Source: Gemmatimonadota bacterium
Lineage (GTDB): Bacteria; Gemmatimonadota; Gemmatimonadetes; Longimicrobiales; Gaopeijiaceae
Direction of reading: 5' to 3'
Assembly (NCBI GenBank): GCA_041390125.1
Contig: JAWKQN010000004.1
Coordinates: 319,683-383,682, forward strand
DNA: 64,000 nt
Shown: in pieces, positions 17,638 through 26,673 of the stretch
Layout of the letters: each line of letters opens with the position of its first letter
How positions within the stretch are numbered: position 1 is the stretch's first letter
Program-made: the position numbers and the translations under genes
Notes under the pieces: model-generated
Database searches by the model: none
The model's input: the letters and a program-made list of their open reading frames with translations, nothing else
What the model was told of the DNA's origin: nothing

Positions 17638-19149
17638 GTGCTGAAGTCGGTCCTGATCGCCAACCGCGGCGAGATCGCCGTCCGCGTCATCCGGGCCTGC
17701 CGGGAGCTGGGCATCGGATCCGTCGCGGTCTATTCGGACGCGGATCGCGCCGCGCCCCACGTCCGCCTGGCCGATCGGGCCGTCCACATCGGCCCCGCTG
17801 CCGCCTCCGAGAGCTACCTGCGCGCCGACCGCCTCATCGAGGCGGCCCGGGGCGCCGGGGCGGAGGCCATCCATCCCGGCTACGGCTTCCTGGCGGAGCG
17901 GGCCGCCTTCGCACGGGCCGTCCAGGACGCGGGGCTCGTCTTCGTGGGTCCGGACCCCGACACCATCGCGGCGATGGGCGACAAGACCGAAGCGCGTCGG
18001 CGGATGGCGGACGCGGGCGTCCCCATCGTGCCGGGTGCCGTCGATCCGCTGCGGGACGCGGACGAGGCGCGCCGGGTGGCGGCAGACATCGGCTACCCCG
18101 TCCTGCTCAAGGCCTCGGCGGGGGGTGGGGGGAAGGGGATGCGCGTCGTGCGTGAGCCGGAGGAGCTCGCCCGGGCGCTCGAGGCCGCCTCCCGGGAGGC
18201 GCAGGGCGCGTTCGGCGACGGTGCGGTCTACGTCGAGCGCTTCCTGGACCGGCCCCGTCACATCGAGATCCAGGTGCTGGGGGACCGCACCGGCCGGGTC
18301 CTGCACCTGGGCGAGCGGGAGTGCTCCATCCAGCGGCGGCATCAGAAGCTGGTGGAGGAGGCTCCCTCGGCGGTCCTCACCCCGGAGCAGCGCGCCGCCA
18401 TGGGCGAGGCGGCCGTGCGCGCGGCCGAGGCCGTCGACTACGTCGGCGCCGGCACGGTCGAGTTCCTGTTCGAGCAGGGGGAGTTCTTCTTCCTGGAGAT
18501 GAACACCCGGATCCAGGTGGAGCATCCCGTCACGGAGCTCGTCACCGGGATCGACCTGGTGGAGTGGCAGCTGCGGGTGGCCGGAGGCGAAGCCCTCCCC
18601 TGGAGCCAGGAGGACGTCACCCTCTCCGGGCACGCGATCGAATGCCGGATCACGAGCGAGGACGTCTCATCCGGCTTCCTGCCGTCGACCGGGCGGGTGG
18701 AGGCGCTGTCGGTCCCCGGGGGCGCGGGGGTGCGCTGGGACGCCGGCGTGGAGGTGGGCACGGAGGTCGGGCTCCACTACGACCCGCTGCTGGCCAAGCT
18801 GGTCGTGCACGCCCCGACGCGGGAGGCCGCCATCGCCCGCCTGCGCCGGGCCCTCGGCGAGCTCGCCATCGACGGGGTGGAGACCTGCACGCCGCTCCTG
18901 CGTCGGATCGCCGCGGAAGCGGACTTCCAGGCCGGCGCGCTGTCGATCCGCTACCTCGACGAGCACCCCGAGCTGCTGGAGGGGTCGGGGGAGCACGTGG
19001 ATCGCACGCTGGCCGCGGTCGCTGCCGCCCTGCTGGAGGAGCAGCGACGGCGCCGGGAGCGTCCCCGCCTGGCCAGTGCCAACGGGTCGGCGCACGGCTT
19101 CTCGGCGTGGCGCCGCGCGGGGTTGCCCGGGGGGAGCGGCGGCGCCTGA
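17638..19149 (+). CDS. accC: Biotin carboxylase subunit of acetyl/propionyl-CoA carboxylase
   Basis: 503 residues. ATP-grasp biotin carboxylase: KSVLIANRGEIAVRVIRAC at the N-terminus, HPGYGFLAE, the ATP-binding SAGGGGKGM loop, ERECSIQRRHQKLVEEAP, and NTRIQVEHPVTE with catalytic residues. It carboxylates biotin on the carrier protein using bicarbonate and ATP. It is about 50 residues longer than a plain AccC, the extra tail being Glu/Arg- and Ala-rich, yet carries no biotin domain; that domain is separate downstream. With carrier and mutase in the same operon a propionyl-CoA role is most likely. Confidence 0.93.
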   Translation: MLKSVLIANRGEIAVRVIRACRELGIGSVAVYSDADRAAPHVRLADRAVHIGPAAASESYLRADRLIEAARGAGAEAIHPGYGFLAERAAFARAVQDAGLVFVGPDPDTIAAMGDKTEARRRMADAGVPIVPGAVDPLRDADEARRVAADIGYPVLLKASAGGGGKGMRVVREPEELARALEAASREAQGAFGDGAVYVERFLDRPRHIEIQVLGDRTGRVLHLGERECSIQRRHQKLVEEAPSAVLTPEQRAAMGEAAVRAAEAVDYVGAGTVEFLFEQGEFFFLEMNTRIQVEHPVTELVTGIDLVEWQLRVAGGEALPWSQEDVTLSGHAIECRITSEDVSSGFLPSTGRVEALSVPGGAGVRWDAGVEVGTEVGLHYDPLLAKLVVHAPTREAAIARLRRALGELAIDGVETCTPLLRRIAAEADFQAGALSIRYLDEHPELLEGSGEHVDRTLAAVAAALLEEQRRRRERPRLASANGSAHGFSAWRRAGLPGGSGGA

Positions 19150-20456
19150 GCGAGCGGGTCCGGATCGATCGGATCGCGGCCGGAGGGGCCGGGGTGGGGC
19201 GCCTGGCCGACGGCCGGGTGGTCTTCGTGGCCCGCAGCGCGCCGGGAGATGAGATCGAGGTCGAAGTGACCGAGGTCAAGAAGAAGTGGGCCAAGGCGAT
19301 CCCGATCCGGGTCGTGCATCCCGGACCTGATCGAGCCCCGCCGCCGTGTGTCCACTACGCCCGCTGCGGGGGGTGCGCCCTCCAGCATCTCGAGGCCGAC
19401 GCGCAGCTCGGCGCCAAGCGGGCGATCGTGGAGGACGCCCTGTCCCGGATCGGTGGACGGGCGGTGCCGGTCGAAGCGGCCCAGCCCGCGCCGCAGCCGT
19501 TCGGCTACCGCGTCCGCGCCCAGTTCCACCTCCGTCGCCTGGCGGGCGGCCGCGTGGTGGCGGGCTTCCACGCCGTCGACCGGCCCGGGCGCGTCGTCGA
19601 CATCCCCTCCGGCTGCCTGATCCTGGATCCGGTGGTGGAGCGCGCGTGGACGCAGATCCGGGGCGCCTGGGGTCCGGGGGCCTGCCGGCTTCCCGGAGGG
19701 GCGGCGCTCCGACTCGCGGTGCGGCGGGTGGAGGGAGGTGTCGTGCTCACCGTGGAGGGGGGGCGCGGCCGCGGCGAACCGGACGCCCTGCTGGCGGACG
19801 CCCCGGCGGTGCGGGCGCTGTGGAGTCGGCCCGAGCGTGGAGCCGCCCGTCTGCTGGCCGGGGATCCGGACGTGGCCGAGGCGGACGAGGCCGTCTCGCC
19901 GCTCGGTCCCGGGGCGTTCACACAGGTCAACCCGTCCGGCGCCGAGGTCCTGGAGCAATGGGTGGTCGGGGCCGCCGGCGGCGCGCTCCCGGGCGCCCGG
20001 GTGATCGACGCCTACGCAGGCGCCGGCCTCTTCGGTCGGGCTCTGGCCGCCCTGGGGGCGCGGGTGCAGGCCATCGAGGCGGACCCGGTCGGAGCCGCCG
20101 CTGCCCGCCGGGCCGGCCTGGCGGTGCTGGAGGGTCGCGTGGAGGCGCGGCTGCGCGAGGCGCTTCCCGCAGACCTGGTGGTGGTCGACCCACCGCGGGC
20201 CGGTCTGGACCCGGCCGTGGCCGACCTGCTGGAGCGGTCCGGTCCGCCCCGGTTGATCTACGTGAGCTGCGATCCGGCGACGCTGGCCCGCGACCTCGCC
20301 CGACTCGGGCGCTACCGCGCGTCGCGGGTCCGGGTGCTGGACCTGTTCCCGCAGACGGCACACGTGGAGACCGTGGTGACGCTGGACCGCGAGGGCGCGG
20401 AAGGGGATCTTCCGGCCGTGCCCCGCGCCTCTCCCCCCGACCCGAGCGAGCCATGA
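19107..20456 (+). CDS. RlmD/TrmA-family RNA (uracil-5-)-methyltransferase
   Basis: 449 residues. A TRAM domain (VRIDRIAAGGAGVGRL) begins near residue 18. An iron-sulfur site CVHYARCGGC follows, and then the SAM domain with FTQVNPSGAEVL, VIDAYAGAGLFGRAL, VVDPPRAGLDPAV and the nucleophile-containing YVSCDPATLARDL. It makes 5-methyluridine, probably in 23S rRNA; which position is not clear. The start is uncertain: no ATG is available. GTG at 19107 overlaps accC by 43 bases, but CTG at 19146 would give a CTGA overlap, in keeping with the other joints, and follows GGGGGGAG. It ends in ATGA with the carrier gene. Confidence 0.9.
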   Translation: MAPRGVARGERRRLSERVRIDRIAAGGAGVGRLADGRVVFVARSAPGDEIEVEVTEVKKKWAKAIPIRVVHPGPDRAPPPCVHYARCGGCALQHLEADAQLGAKRAIVEDALSRIGGRAVPVEAAQPAPQPFGYRVRAQFHLRRLAGGRVVAGFHAVDRPGRVVDIPSGCLILDPVVERAWTQIRGAWGPGACRLPGGAALRLAVRRVEGGVVLTVEGGRGRGEPDALLADAPAVRALWSRPERGAARLLAGDPDVAEADEAVSPLGPGAFTQVNPSGAEVLEQWVVGAAGGALPGARVIDAYAGAGLFGRALAALGARVQAIEADPVGAAAARRAGLAVLEGRVEARLREALPADLVVVDPPRAGLDPAVADLLERSGPPRLIYVSCDPATLARDLARLGRYRASRVRVLDLFPQTAHVETVVTLDREGAEGDLPAVPRASPPDPSEP

Positions 20457-20965
20457 GATACCGGGTGCAGATCGACGGCCAGGACTTCGACGTGGATCTG
20501 GACGACTCCACGGTCCAGGTGGACGGCCGGCCCGTGCACGTGGAGTGGGTGGAGCGCGACGGCCAACCCGGTGGCCTGCTCTCGGTGGACGGCCGTACGG
20601 CGGCGGTCCGGGGCGAGCGCGATGCGGAGGGAGGGTGGCGGCTCCGGGTGGACGGCGAGCCTGTGCGCGCGGACGTCGCGGACGAGCGCGCCCTGCGGGC
20701 CCGGCAGGTGGCCGGGGCGGCGGGCCGCGCGGCCGGTCCCCGCCCGGTGCGCGCCCCGATGCCCGGTCTGGTCGTGCGGGTCGACGTCCAGGAGGGTCAG
20801 ACCGTGGAGAAGGGAAGCGGTCTGGTGATCGTGGAAGCCATGAAGATGGAGAACGAGCTGAAGGCGGAGGCGCCCGGCGTGGTGGCCCGGATCCGGGTCT
20901 CCGCGGGTCAGACCGTGGAGAAGGACCAGGTGCTGATCGAGATGGCTCCCGTGGAGGCGGCATGA
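20453..20965 (+). CDS. Biotin carboxyl carrier protein
   Basis: 170 residues. The C-terminal biotinyl domain carries VEAMKMENEL with the lysine that is biotinylated; RAPMPGLVVRVDVQEGQTV opens that domain. The N-terminal half (residues 1-85) is made of short beta strands (VQIDGQDFDVDLD, VEWVERDG) like the linker/BT region seen in propionyl-CoA carboxylase alpha chains. So accC plus this gene together look like a split PCC alpha subunit, with an RNA methyltransferase gene between them. Both ends are ATGA overlaps. Confidence 0.93.
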   Translation: MRYRVQIDGQDFDVDLDDSTVQVDGRPVHVEWVERDGQPGGLLSVDGRTAAVRGERDAEGGWRLRVDGEPVRADVADERALRARQVAGAAGRAAGPRPVRAPMPGLVVRVDVQEGQTVEKGSGLVIVEAMKMENELKAEAPGVVARIRVSAGQTVEKDQVLIEMAPVEAA

Positions 20966-22539
20966 AGGACGAGCAGGGTCCGGCCCACACCGATTCGGGT
21001 CTGGACGTCCACCTGGTGTACGGCCCCGACGCGGGGACCGGTCCCGCGGACGAGCACCCCGGGTCGTTCCCGTTCACGCGCGGTGTGCACCCCACGATGT
21101 ACCGGGGTCGGCTGTGGACGATGCGCCAGTACGCCGGCTTCGGCACGGCCGAGGAGACCAACCAGCGCTATCGCTACCTGCTGGCACAGGGCACCACGGG
21201 GCTCTCGGTCGCGTTCGATCTGCCCACCCAGATGGGCTACGACTCCGACCACGCGATGGCCACGGGCGAGGTGGGACGCGTGGGGGTCGCGATCGACTCC
21301 ATCGCGGACATGCGCACGCTGTTCGACGGGATCGACCTGGGGCAGGTCTCGACGTCGATGACCATCAACGCCACCGCCCCCATCCTGCTGGCCCTGTACG
21401 TCGCCGTCGCGGACGAGCGCGGGATCCCGCGGGAGCGGCTGTCCGGCACGGTCCAGAACGACATCCTCAAGGAGTACGTGGCCCGCGGCACCTACGTGTA
21501 TCCGGTGGAGCCCAGCCTGCGGCTCGTGGCCGACGTGCTGTCGTTCGCCGCGCGCGAGGTCCCGCGCTGGAATCCGATCTCCATCTCCGGCTACCACATC
21601 CGTGAGGCCGGCTCCACCGCGCCCCAGGAGATCGCCTTCACGCTGGCGAACGCGCTCGAGTACGTGGAGCGCGCGCGCAGCGCCGGGCTGGACCTGGAGA
21701 CGTTCGCGCCGCGCCTCTCCTTCTTCTTCGCGGCGCACAACGACCTCTTCGAGGAGGTGGCCAAGTTCCGCGCCGCGCGTCGGCTCTGGGCCCGTCTCCT
21801 GCGCGAGCGCTACGGGGCGTCGGACGCGGCCTGCCGTCTGCGCTTCCACACGCAGACCGGGGGCTCCACGCTCACGGCGCAACAGCCCCTCAACAACGTG
21901 GTGCGCGTGACCCTGCAGGCGCTGGCCGCCGTGCTCGGAGGGACGCAGTCCCTGCACACGAACGGGTTCGACGAGGCGCTCGCGCTGCCCACGGAGGAGT
22001 CGGCGCGCCTGGCGCTGCGCACGCAGCAGATCGTGGCCTTCGAGTCGGGTGCGCCCCGGACCGTCGATCCGCTCGCCGGAAGCTGGTTCGTGGAGTCGCT
22101 CACCGACCGGCTGGAGGAGTCGGCGCGCGCCTACCTGACCCGCATCGACGAGATGGGGGGCGCCGCGCACGCCCTCGAGTTCATGCAGGAGGAGATCCAC
22201 CGGGCTGCGTACGCCCATCAGCTGGCGGTGGAGTCGGGCGAAAAGGTGGTGGTGGGCGTCAACCGCTTCACCGAAGGGGGGCCGGCCCACCCCGAGCCCC
22301 AACCCGACTACTCGGCCCTCGAGGCCGGGCAGCGCACCCGTCTGGCCCGTCACCGGGCCGAGCGCGACGGCGGGGCCGTCACGGCCGCCCTGGACGCGGT
22401 ACGGCAGGCGGCCGCGGGGTCGGACCCCATCCTGGACCGGATCGTCCCGGCGGTGCGGGCGGGCGCCACCCTGGGGGAGGTGAGCGACACCTTGCGAGGC
22501 GTCTGGGGCACGTACGACACGCATCCCCAGGGCGGCTGA
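20962..22539 (+). CDS. Methylmalonyl-CoA mutase large (catalytic) subunit without B12 domain
   Basis: 525 residues, matching the TIM-barrel substrate-binding part of the mutase: FPFTRGVHPTMYRGRLWTMR, AFDLPTQMGYDSDH, the GTVQNDILKEYVARGTYVYP segment, ISGYHIREAGS, RFHTQTGGSTLTAQQP and LHTNGFDEALALPTEESARL. The cobalamin-binding domain (DxHxxG) is absent, so a separate small subunit must exist outside the window. The reaction is (R)-methylmalonyl-CoA to succinyl-CoA. Last gene of the propionyl-CoA operon, coupled by ATGA. Confidence 0.94.
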   Translation: MKDEQGPAHTDSGLDVHLVYGPDAGTGPADEHPGSFPFTRGVHPTMYRGRLWTMRQYAGFGTAEETNQRYRYLLAQGTTGLSVAFDLPTQMGYDSDHAMATGEVGRVGVAIDSIADMRTLFDGIDLGQVSTSMTINATAPILLALYVAVADERGIPRERLSGTVQNDILKEYVARGTYVYPVEPSLRLVADVLSFAAREVPRWNPISISGYHIREAGSTAPQEIAFTLANALEYVERARSAGLDLETFAPRLSFFFAAHNDLFEEVAKFRAARRLWARLLRERYGASDAACRLRFHTQTGGSTLTAQQPLNNVVRVTLQALAAVLGGTQSLHTNGFDEALALPTEESARLALRTQQIVAFESGAPRTVDPLAGSWFVESLTDRLEESARAYLTRIDEMGGAAHALEFMQEEIHRAAYAHQLAVESGEKVVVGVNRFTEGGPAHPEPQPDYSALEAGQRTRLARHRAERDGGAVTAALDAVRQAAAGSDPILDRIVPAVRAGATLGEVSDTLRGVWGTYDTHPQGG

Positions 22540-22646
22540 CCGCGGAGGCGCGGGTCGCACGGCACGCCGGGCGGGCTCGGACCGGGGGGGGTGGGGCACA
22601 CCCGATCGCGGCAGGCTTCGTGCTGGTCGCTCCGGGGGCACCCGGT

Positions 22647-22652
22647 TAGCTT
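22647..22652 (+). promoter_or_regulatory. Candidate -10 element TAGCTT upstream of fmdB
   Basis: GGTTAGCTTTT lies 35 bases before the fmdB ATG in an otherwise GC-rich 147-base gap; no good -35 is visible. The rest of the gap shows nothing recognisable. Confidence 0.35.
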
Positions 22653-22686
22653 TTCATGTTTGCCCACGGACCGCTTGCAGACGCCC

Positions 22687-22995
22687 ATGCCCACCTACGA
22701 ATACCGCTGCCCGGACGGCCACGAGTTCGAGGTCTTCCAACGCATGAACGACCAGCCCGGAGCCGACTGCCCCGTGTGCGGCCAGCCGGCCACGCGGCAG
22801 CTCTCGGCCGGAGCGGGGCTGCTGTTCAAGGGCTCCGGCTTCTACATCACCGACTACCGGGACAGCGACTACAAGAAGAAGGCGGAGAAGGAGGGGGGCG
22901 GCGCCGCGAAGACCGATGCGCCCAAGGCCGATGCATCCAAGGCCGACTCGCCCGGGAAGCCCAAGGCCGACTCGTCCGGGAAGAGCGACGGCTGA
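22687..22995 (+). CDS. FmdB-type zinc-ribbon protein
   Basis: 102 residues. The first 45 are an FmdB/CxxC regulatory-type zinc ribbon: PTYEYRCPDGHEFEVFQRM and DCPVCGQPATR. The first half-site has C-P-D-G-H rather than two cysteines, as in many members. A glycine-rich GAGLLFKGSGFYITDYR follows, also standard for the family. The remaining 40 residues are a low-complexity Lys/Ala/Asp/Ser tail with imperfect KADxS repeats. Function unknown; it precedes argS by three bases. Confidence 0.85.
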   Translation: MPTYEYRCPDGHEFEVFQRMNDQPGADCPVCGQPATRQLSAGAGLLFKGSGFYITDYRDSDYKKKAEKEGGGAAKTDAPKADASKADSPGKPKADSSGKSDG

Positions 22996-22998
22996 GGC

Positions 22999-24693
22999 AT
23001 GGCCCAGGACCTCCTTCGCGCCGCCCTCGAGCGGGCGCTCGCCGACCTCGGGGTCGGAGACCACGAGATCCGCTTCGAGCGCCCCCGCGATCCCACCCAC
23101 GGGGATCTCGCCACGAACGTCGCCCTCACGCTGTCCGGCCGTCTGGGCCGCCCGCCCCGCGCCATCGCGCAGGAGCTGATCGACCGGCTCGACCTTCCGC
23201 CGGACACCATCGAGTCCGTGGACATCGCCGGCCCCGGGTTCCTCAATTTCCGCTTCGGCTCGGGCGAGATCGCCGACGAGCTGCGCGGGATCCTGGAAGG
23301 CGACAAACGCTTCGGCCGCGGGGACGTGGGCCGGGGCGAGCGGGTGATGGTCGAGTTCGTCTCGGCCAATCCCACCGGGCCGCTCCACCTGGGTCACGGC
23401 CGCCAGGCCGCGCTGGGCGACGCCATCGCGTCGCTCCTCGAATGGACCGGCTGGAAGGTCCAGCGCGAGTTCTACTACAACGACGCGGGGCTGCAGATCG
23501 AACGCCTCGCCCAGTCCGTCTGGGCGCGCTACCACCAGGTGCTGGGCCGTCCGGAGCCGGTGCGCGAAGACGGCTATCACGGCCACTACGTGATGGACAT
23601 CGCGCAGGCCTTCCACGCGCAGGTGGGTGACCTCTACGAGGGGATCGCCTCCACCGAAGCCCTCGACGCGATGCGGCGCTACGCGGTGGACATGATCCGC
23701 AAGGAGCAGGACGAAGACCTGCAGCAGTTCGGCGTCCTGTTCGACGAGTACTACCTGGAGTCGTCGCTCTACACGGACGGACGGGTCAAGGAGACCGTGC
23801 GGCGTCTGCGCGAGACGGGCCTGGTCTACGAGGACGGCGGTGCGGTCTGGCTACGGACCACCGAGTTCGGTGACCAGAAGGACCGCGTCATGATCAAGAG
23901 CGACGGGTCGCCCACGTACTTCCTGCCGGATGTCGCCTACCACGTCACCAAATGGGAGCGCGGCTTCAAGCACGCCGTCAACGTGCAGGGCTCGGATCAT
24001 CACGGTACGGTGGCGCGCGTCCGTGCGGGGCTGCAGGCGCTCGGCCTGCCGGAGAACTATCCGGAGTACGTGCTCCACCAGATGGTGACCGTGGAGCGCG
24101 AGGGCGAAGAGGTGAAGCTGTCCAAGCGCGCCGGCTCCTACACGACCCTGCGCGCGCTCATCGACGAGGTCGGGGCGGACGTGACCCGGTACTTCTTCCA
24201 GATGCGCAAGCCCGATGCGCACCTGGTGTTCGACCTCGACACGGCGCTCGACCGCTCCGAGAAGAACCCTCTGTTCAAGATCCAGTACGCGCACGCCCGC
24301 ATGTGCTCCGTCTTCGCCAAGGCTGGCGTGGATGCCACCACCGTGCACGGGGATGCGGAATTGAAGCGGCTGCGCGAGCCCGCGGAGCGCGACCTGGTGC
24401 GTCAGCTCGGCGAATTTCCCGAGGTCGTGGCGCGGGCCGCGGAGCAGCGTGCGCCCCACGTCCTGTGCGACTACCTGGAGCGCACCGCCGGCACCGTGAA
24501 CTCCTGGTATCATTCCGGGAACCCGTCGCGGAATCCCGGCCTGGCCGTCCTGGTGGACGACGCCGCCCTGCGGGGCGCGCGGCTCGTCCTCACCCGGGCG
24601 GTGCAGATCGTGCTGCGCAACGGGCTGTGGATCCTCGGCCTCACCGCGCCCGAGCGCATGGAGCGCGAGGACGAGGCTCCTTCACCCTCCTGA
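22999..24693 (+). CDS. argS: Arginyl-tRNA synthetase
   Basis: 564 residues, class I synthetase. HLGHG in SANPTGPLHLGHGRQAALGD is the HIGH motif and KLSKRAG is the KMSKS equivalent. The N-terminal Arg-tRNA-binding domain (FERPRDPTHGDLATNVAL) and the C-terminal DALR anticodon-binding domain (ARMCSVF to the end) are both complete. It charges tRNA-Arg with arginine. The ATG follows the fmdB stop by three bases. Confidence 0.97.
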   Translation: MAQDLLRAALERALADLGVGDHEIRFERPRDPTHGDLATNVALTLSGRLGRPPRAIAQELIDRLDLPPDTIESVDIAGPGFLNFRFGSGEIADELRGILEGDKRFGRGDVGRGERVMVEFVSANPTGPLHLGHGRQAALGDAIASLLEWTGWKVQREFYYNDAGLQIERLAQSVWARYHQVLGRPEPVREDGYHGHYVMDIAQAFHAQVGDLYEGIASTEALDAMRRYAVDMIRKEQDEDLQQFGVLFDEYYLESSLYTDGRVKETVRRLRETGLVYEDGGAVWLRTTEFGDQKDRVMIKSDGSPTYFLPDVAYHVTKWERGFKHAVNVQGSDHHGTVARVRAGLQALGLPENYPEYVLHQMVTVEREGEEVKLSKRAGSYTTLRALIDEVGADVTRYFFQMRKPDAHLVFDLDTALDRSEKNPLFKIQYAHARMCSVFAKAGVDATTVHGDAELKRLREPAERDLVRQLGEFPEVVARAAEQRAPHVLCDYLERTAGTVNSWYHSGNPSRNPGLAVLVDDAALRGARLVLTRAVQIVLRNGLWILGLTAPERMEREDEAPSPS

Positions 24694-24719
24694 TCCCCCG
24701 AAAGAAGCGAGGTCGTTTC

Positions 24720-25643
24720 GTGTCGGTCCTGGTCGTTGGTAGTGTCGCGTTGGATTCGGTGATCACGCCGTTCGGCAAGGCCGACGAGGTGATCGGCGGC
24801 TCCGCGGTGTTCTTCTCCGCGGCGGCTTCGCTGTTCACCGATGTCCACGTGGTGGGCGTGGTCGGGCCCGACTACCCGCGTGCCGACCTGTCCTTCCTGA
24901 CCGACCGCGGGGTGGATCTGTCCGGGGTGGAGACGGCGGAAGGCGAGTCGTTCCGCTGGGCCGGGAAGTACAGCTACGACCTGAACTCGCGCGAGACGCT
25001 GGACACGCGCCTCGGCGTGTTCGCCGACTTCCAGCCCCGTATCCCCGACGCCTTCCGGAACGCGCGGACCGTCTTCCTCGGCAACATCCACCCGTCGTTG
25101 CAGGCGAGCGTGCTCGATCAGGTGGAGCGGCCGGACCTGGTGGCCTGCGACACCATGAACTTCTGGATCAACGGAGCCCGCGCCGAGCTCGAAGCCCTGT
25201 TGGGGCGGGTGGACCTGTTGATGGTCAACGACGAGGAGACCCGGCAGCTCGCGGACGAACCCAACCTGGTGAAGGCCGTGCGCTGGATCCAGGAGCGCGG
25301 TCCGCGCGCCGTGGTGGTGAAGAAGGGGGAGCACGGCGCCATGCTGTTCCACGAGAACGAGATCTTCTTCGTGCCCGGCTACCCGCTCGAGGACGTGCGC
25401 GACCCCACGGGGGCGGGGGACTCGTTCGCCGGTGGCTTCCTGGGCTACCTGGACTCCACGCCGCACTGGGACGATGGCGCCTGGCGCCGCGCGATGGTCT
25501 ACGGCTCGGTGACCGGATCGTTCGCCGTGGCCGACTTCTCCGTGCGGCGCTTCCGCACGCTGAGTCGGGACGAAGTGGCCGAGCGAGCCCGCCTGTTCCG
25601 TCGCCTGACGGCCGTCGAGTTCGAGATCGCCGATGCGCTCTGA
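24720..25643 (+). CDS. PfkB-family sugar/nucleoside kinase
   Basis: 307 residues of ribokinase-like fold. VLVVGSVALDSV opens the chain, IGGSAVFFSAAASLF is the sugar-binding region and DPTGAGDSFAGGF is the C-terminal signature with the catalytic Asp. Substrate cannot be named. The GTG start is preceded by GAGG; its end overlaps purM by 11 bases, so it is expressed with purine synthesis and could recycle a ribosyl compound (inference). Confidence 0.87.
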   Translation: MSVLVVGSVALDSVITPFGKADEVIGGSAVFFSAAASLFTDVHVVGVVGPDYPRADLSFLTDRGVDLSGVETAEGESFRWAGKYSYDLNSRETLDTRLGVFADFQPRIPDAFRNARTVFLGNIHPSLQASVLDQVERPDLVACDTMNFWINGARAELEALLGRVDLLMVNDEETRQLADEPNLVKAVRWIQERGPRAVVVKKGEHGAMLFHENEIFFVPGYPLEDVRDPTGAGDSFAGGFLGYLDSTPHWDDGAWRRAMVYGSVTGSFAVADFSVRRFRTLSRDEVAERARLFRRLTAVEFEIADAL

Positions 25644-26673
25644 GACCGGCGGTGTCGACTACCGGGCCACCGGCGTCGATCTCGACGCGGCCGAGCGCGC
25701 CAAGGAGGGGCTGCGCGAGCTGATCGCGCGCACGCGCGACACCAACACGCTGTCCGAGCTGGGCAGCTTCGGCGGTCTCTATGCCGTCCCGGACGGCGCC
25801 CGGCGGCCGGTCCTCGTCTCGAGCGCCGACGGCGTCGGTACCAAGCTCAAGGTGGCGTTCCAGAGTGGCCGACACGACACCATCGGTCGCGATCTGGTGA
25901 ACCACTGCGTCAACGACATCCTGGTCCAGGGGGCCCGTCCGCTCTTCTTCCTGGACTACCTGGCCACCGGGGTGCTGGACGGTGCCGTGGTCCAGGACGT
26001 GGTGCGGGGCGTGGCGGAAGCCTGCATCGACAACGGCTGTGCCCTGCTCGGCGGGGAGACGGCGCAGATGCCCGACTTCTACGCCGCGGGCGAATACGAC
26101 CTGGCCGGTTTCATCGTAGGGCTGGTCGAGCGGGACCACCTCGTCGATGGCTCCGCGATCCGTGAAGGGGACGCGCTCGTCGCGCTGGGATCGTCCGGGC
26201 TGCACACCAACGGCTACACGCTGGCCCGGCACATCGTGTTCGAACGGGCCGGGCTCGCGCTCGGCGACGAGCTTCCCGGTACGGGCGCTGCGGTGGTCGA
26301 CGTGCTGCTCTCGGTGCACCGCAGCTACCGCTCCGCGCTGCTGCCCGAGATCGAGGCCGGCATCGTGCGGGGGCTGGCCCACATCACGGGGGGAGGCATC
26401 CCGGGCAACCTGCCCCGGGTCCTGCCGGCAGGGCTCGGCGCCCGCGTGGATACGCGCAGCTGGGACGTCCCCGCGGTGTTCGGCTGGCTGCAGGAGGCGG
26501 GGGGCGTGGAGACCGCGGAGATGTACCGGGTCTTCAACATGGGCGTGGGCATGATCGTGGTCGTTCGGCCGGAGGACGTCGACGGCCTCGTCGAGCGCGT
26601 CCGCGCGGCGGGCGAGCAGGCCTGGCTCTGCGGATCCGTCGTGGCCGGCCACGGCGTGGACCTGCGGTCGTGA
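25633..26673 (+). CDS. purM: Phosphoribosylformylglycinamidine cyclo-ligase (AIR synthase)
   Basis: 346 residues, normal length. VDYRATGVDLDAAERA, SSADGVGTKLKVAFQ, NHCVNDILVQGARPLFFLDY, LLGGETAQMPDFY and HITGGGIPGNLPRVLP are the family signatures. It closes the imidazole ring in purine synthesis using ATP. Overlaps the kinase gene upstream and ends in a GTGA overlap with the next gene. Confidence 0.97.
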   Translation: MRSETGGVDYRATGVDLDAAERAKEGLRELIARTRDTNTLSELGSFGGLYAVPDGARRPVLVSSADGVGTKLKVAFQSGRHDTIGRDLVNHCVNDILVQGARPLFFLDYLATGVLDGAVVQDVVRGVAEACIDNGCALLGGETAQMPDFYAAGEYDLAGFIVGLVERDHLVDGSAIREGDALVALGSSGLHTNGYTLARHIVFERAGLALGDELPGTGAAVVDVLLSVHRSYRSALLPEIEAGIVRGLAHITGGGIPGNLPRVLPAGLGARVDTRSWDVPAVFGWLQEAGGVETAEMYRVFNMGVGMIVVVRPEDVDGLVERVRAAGEQAWLCGSVVAGHGVDLRS

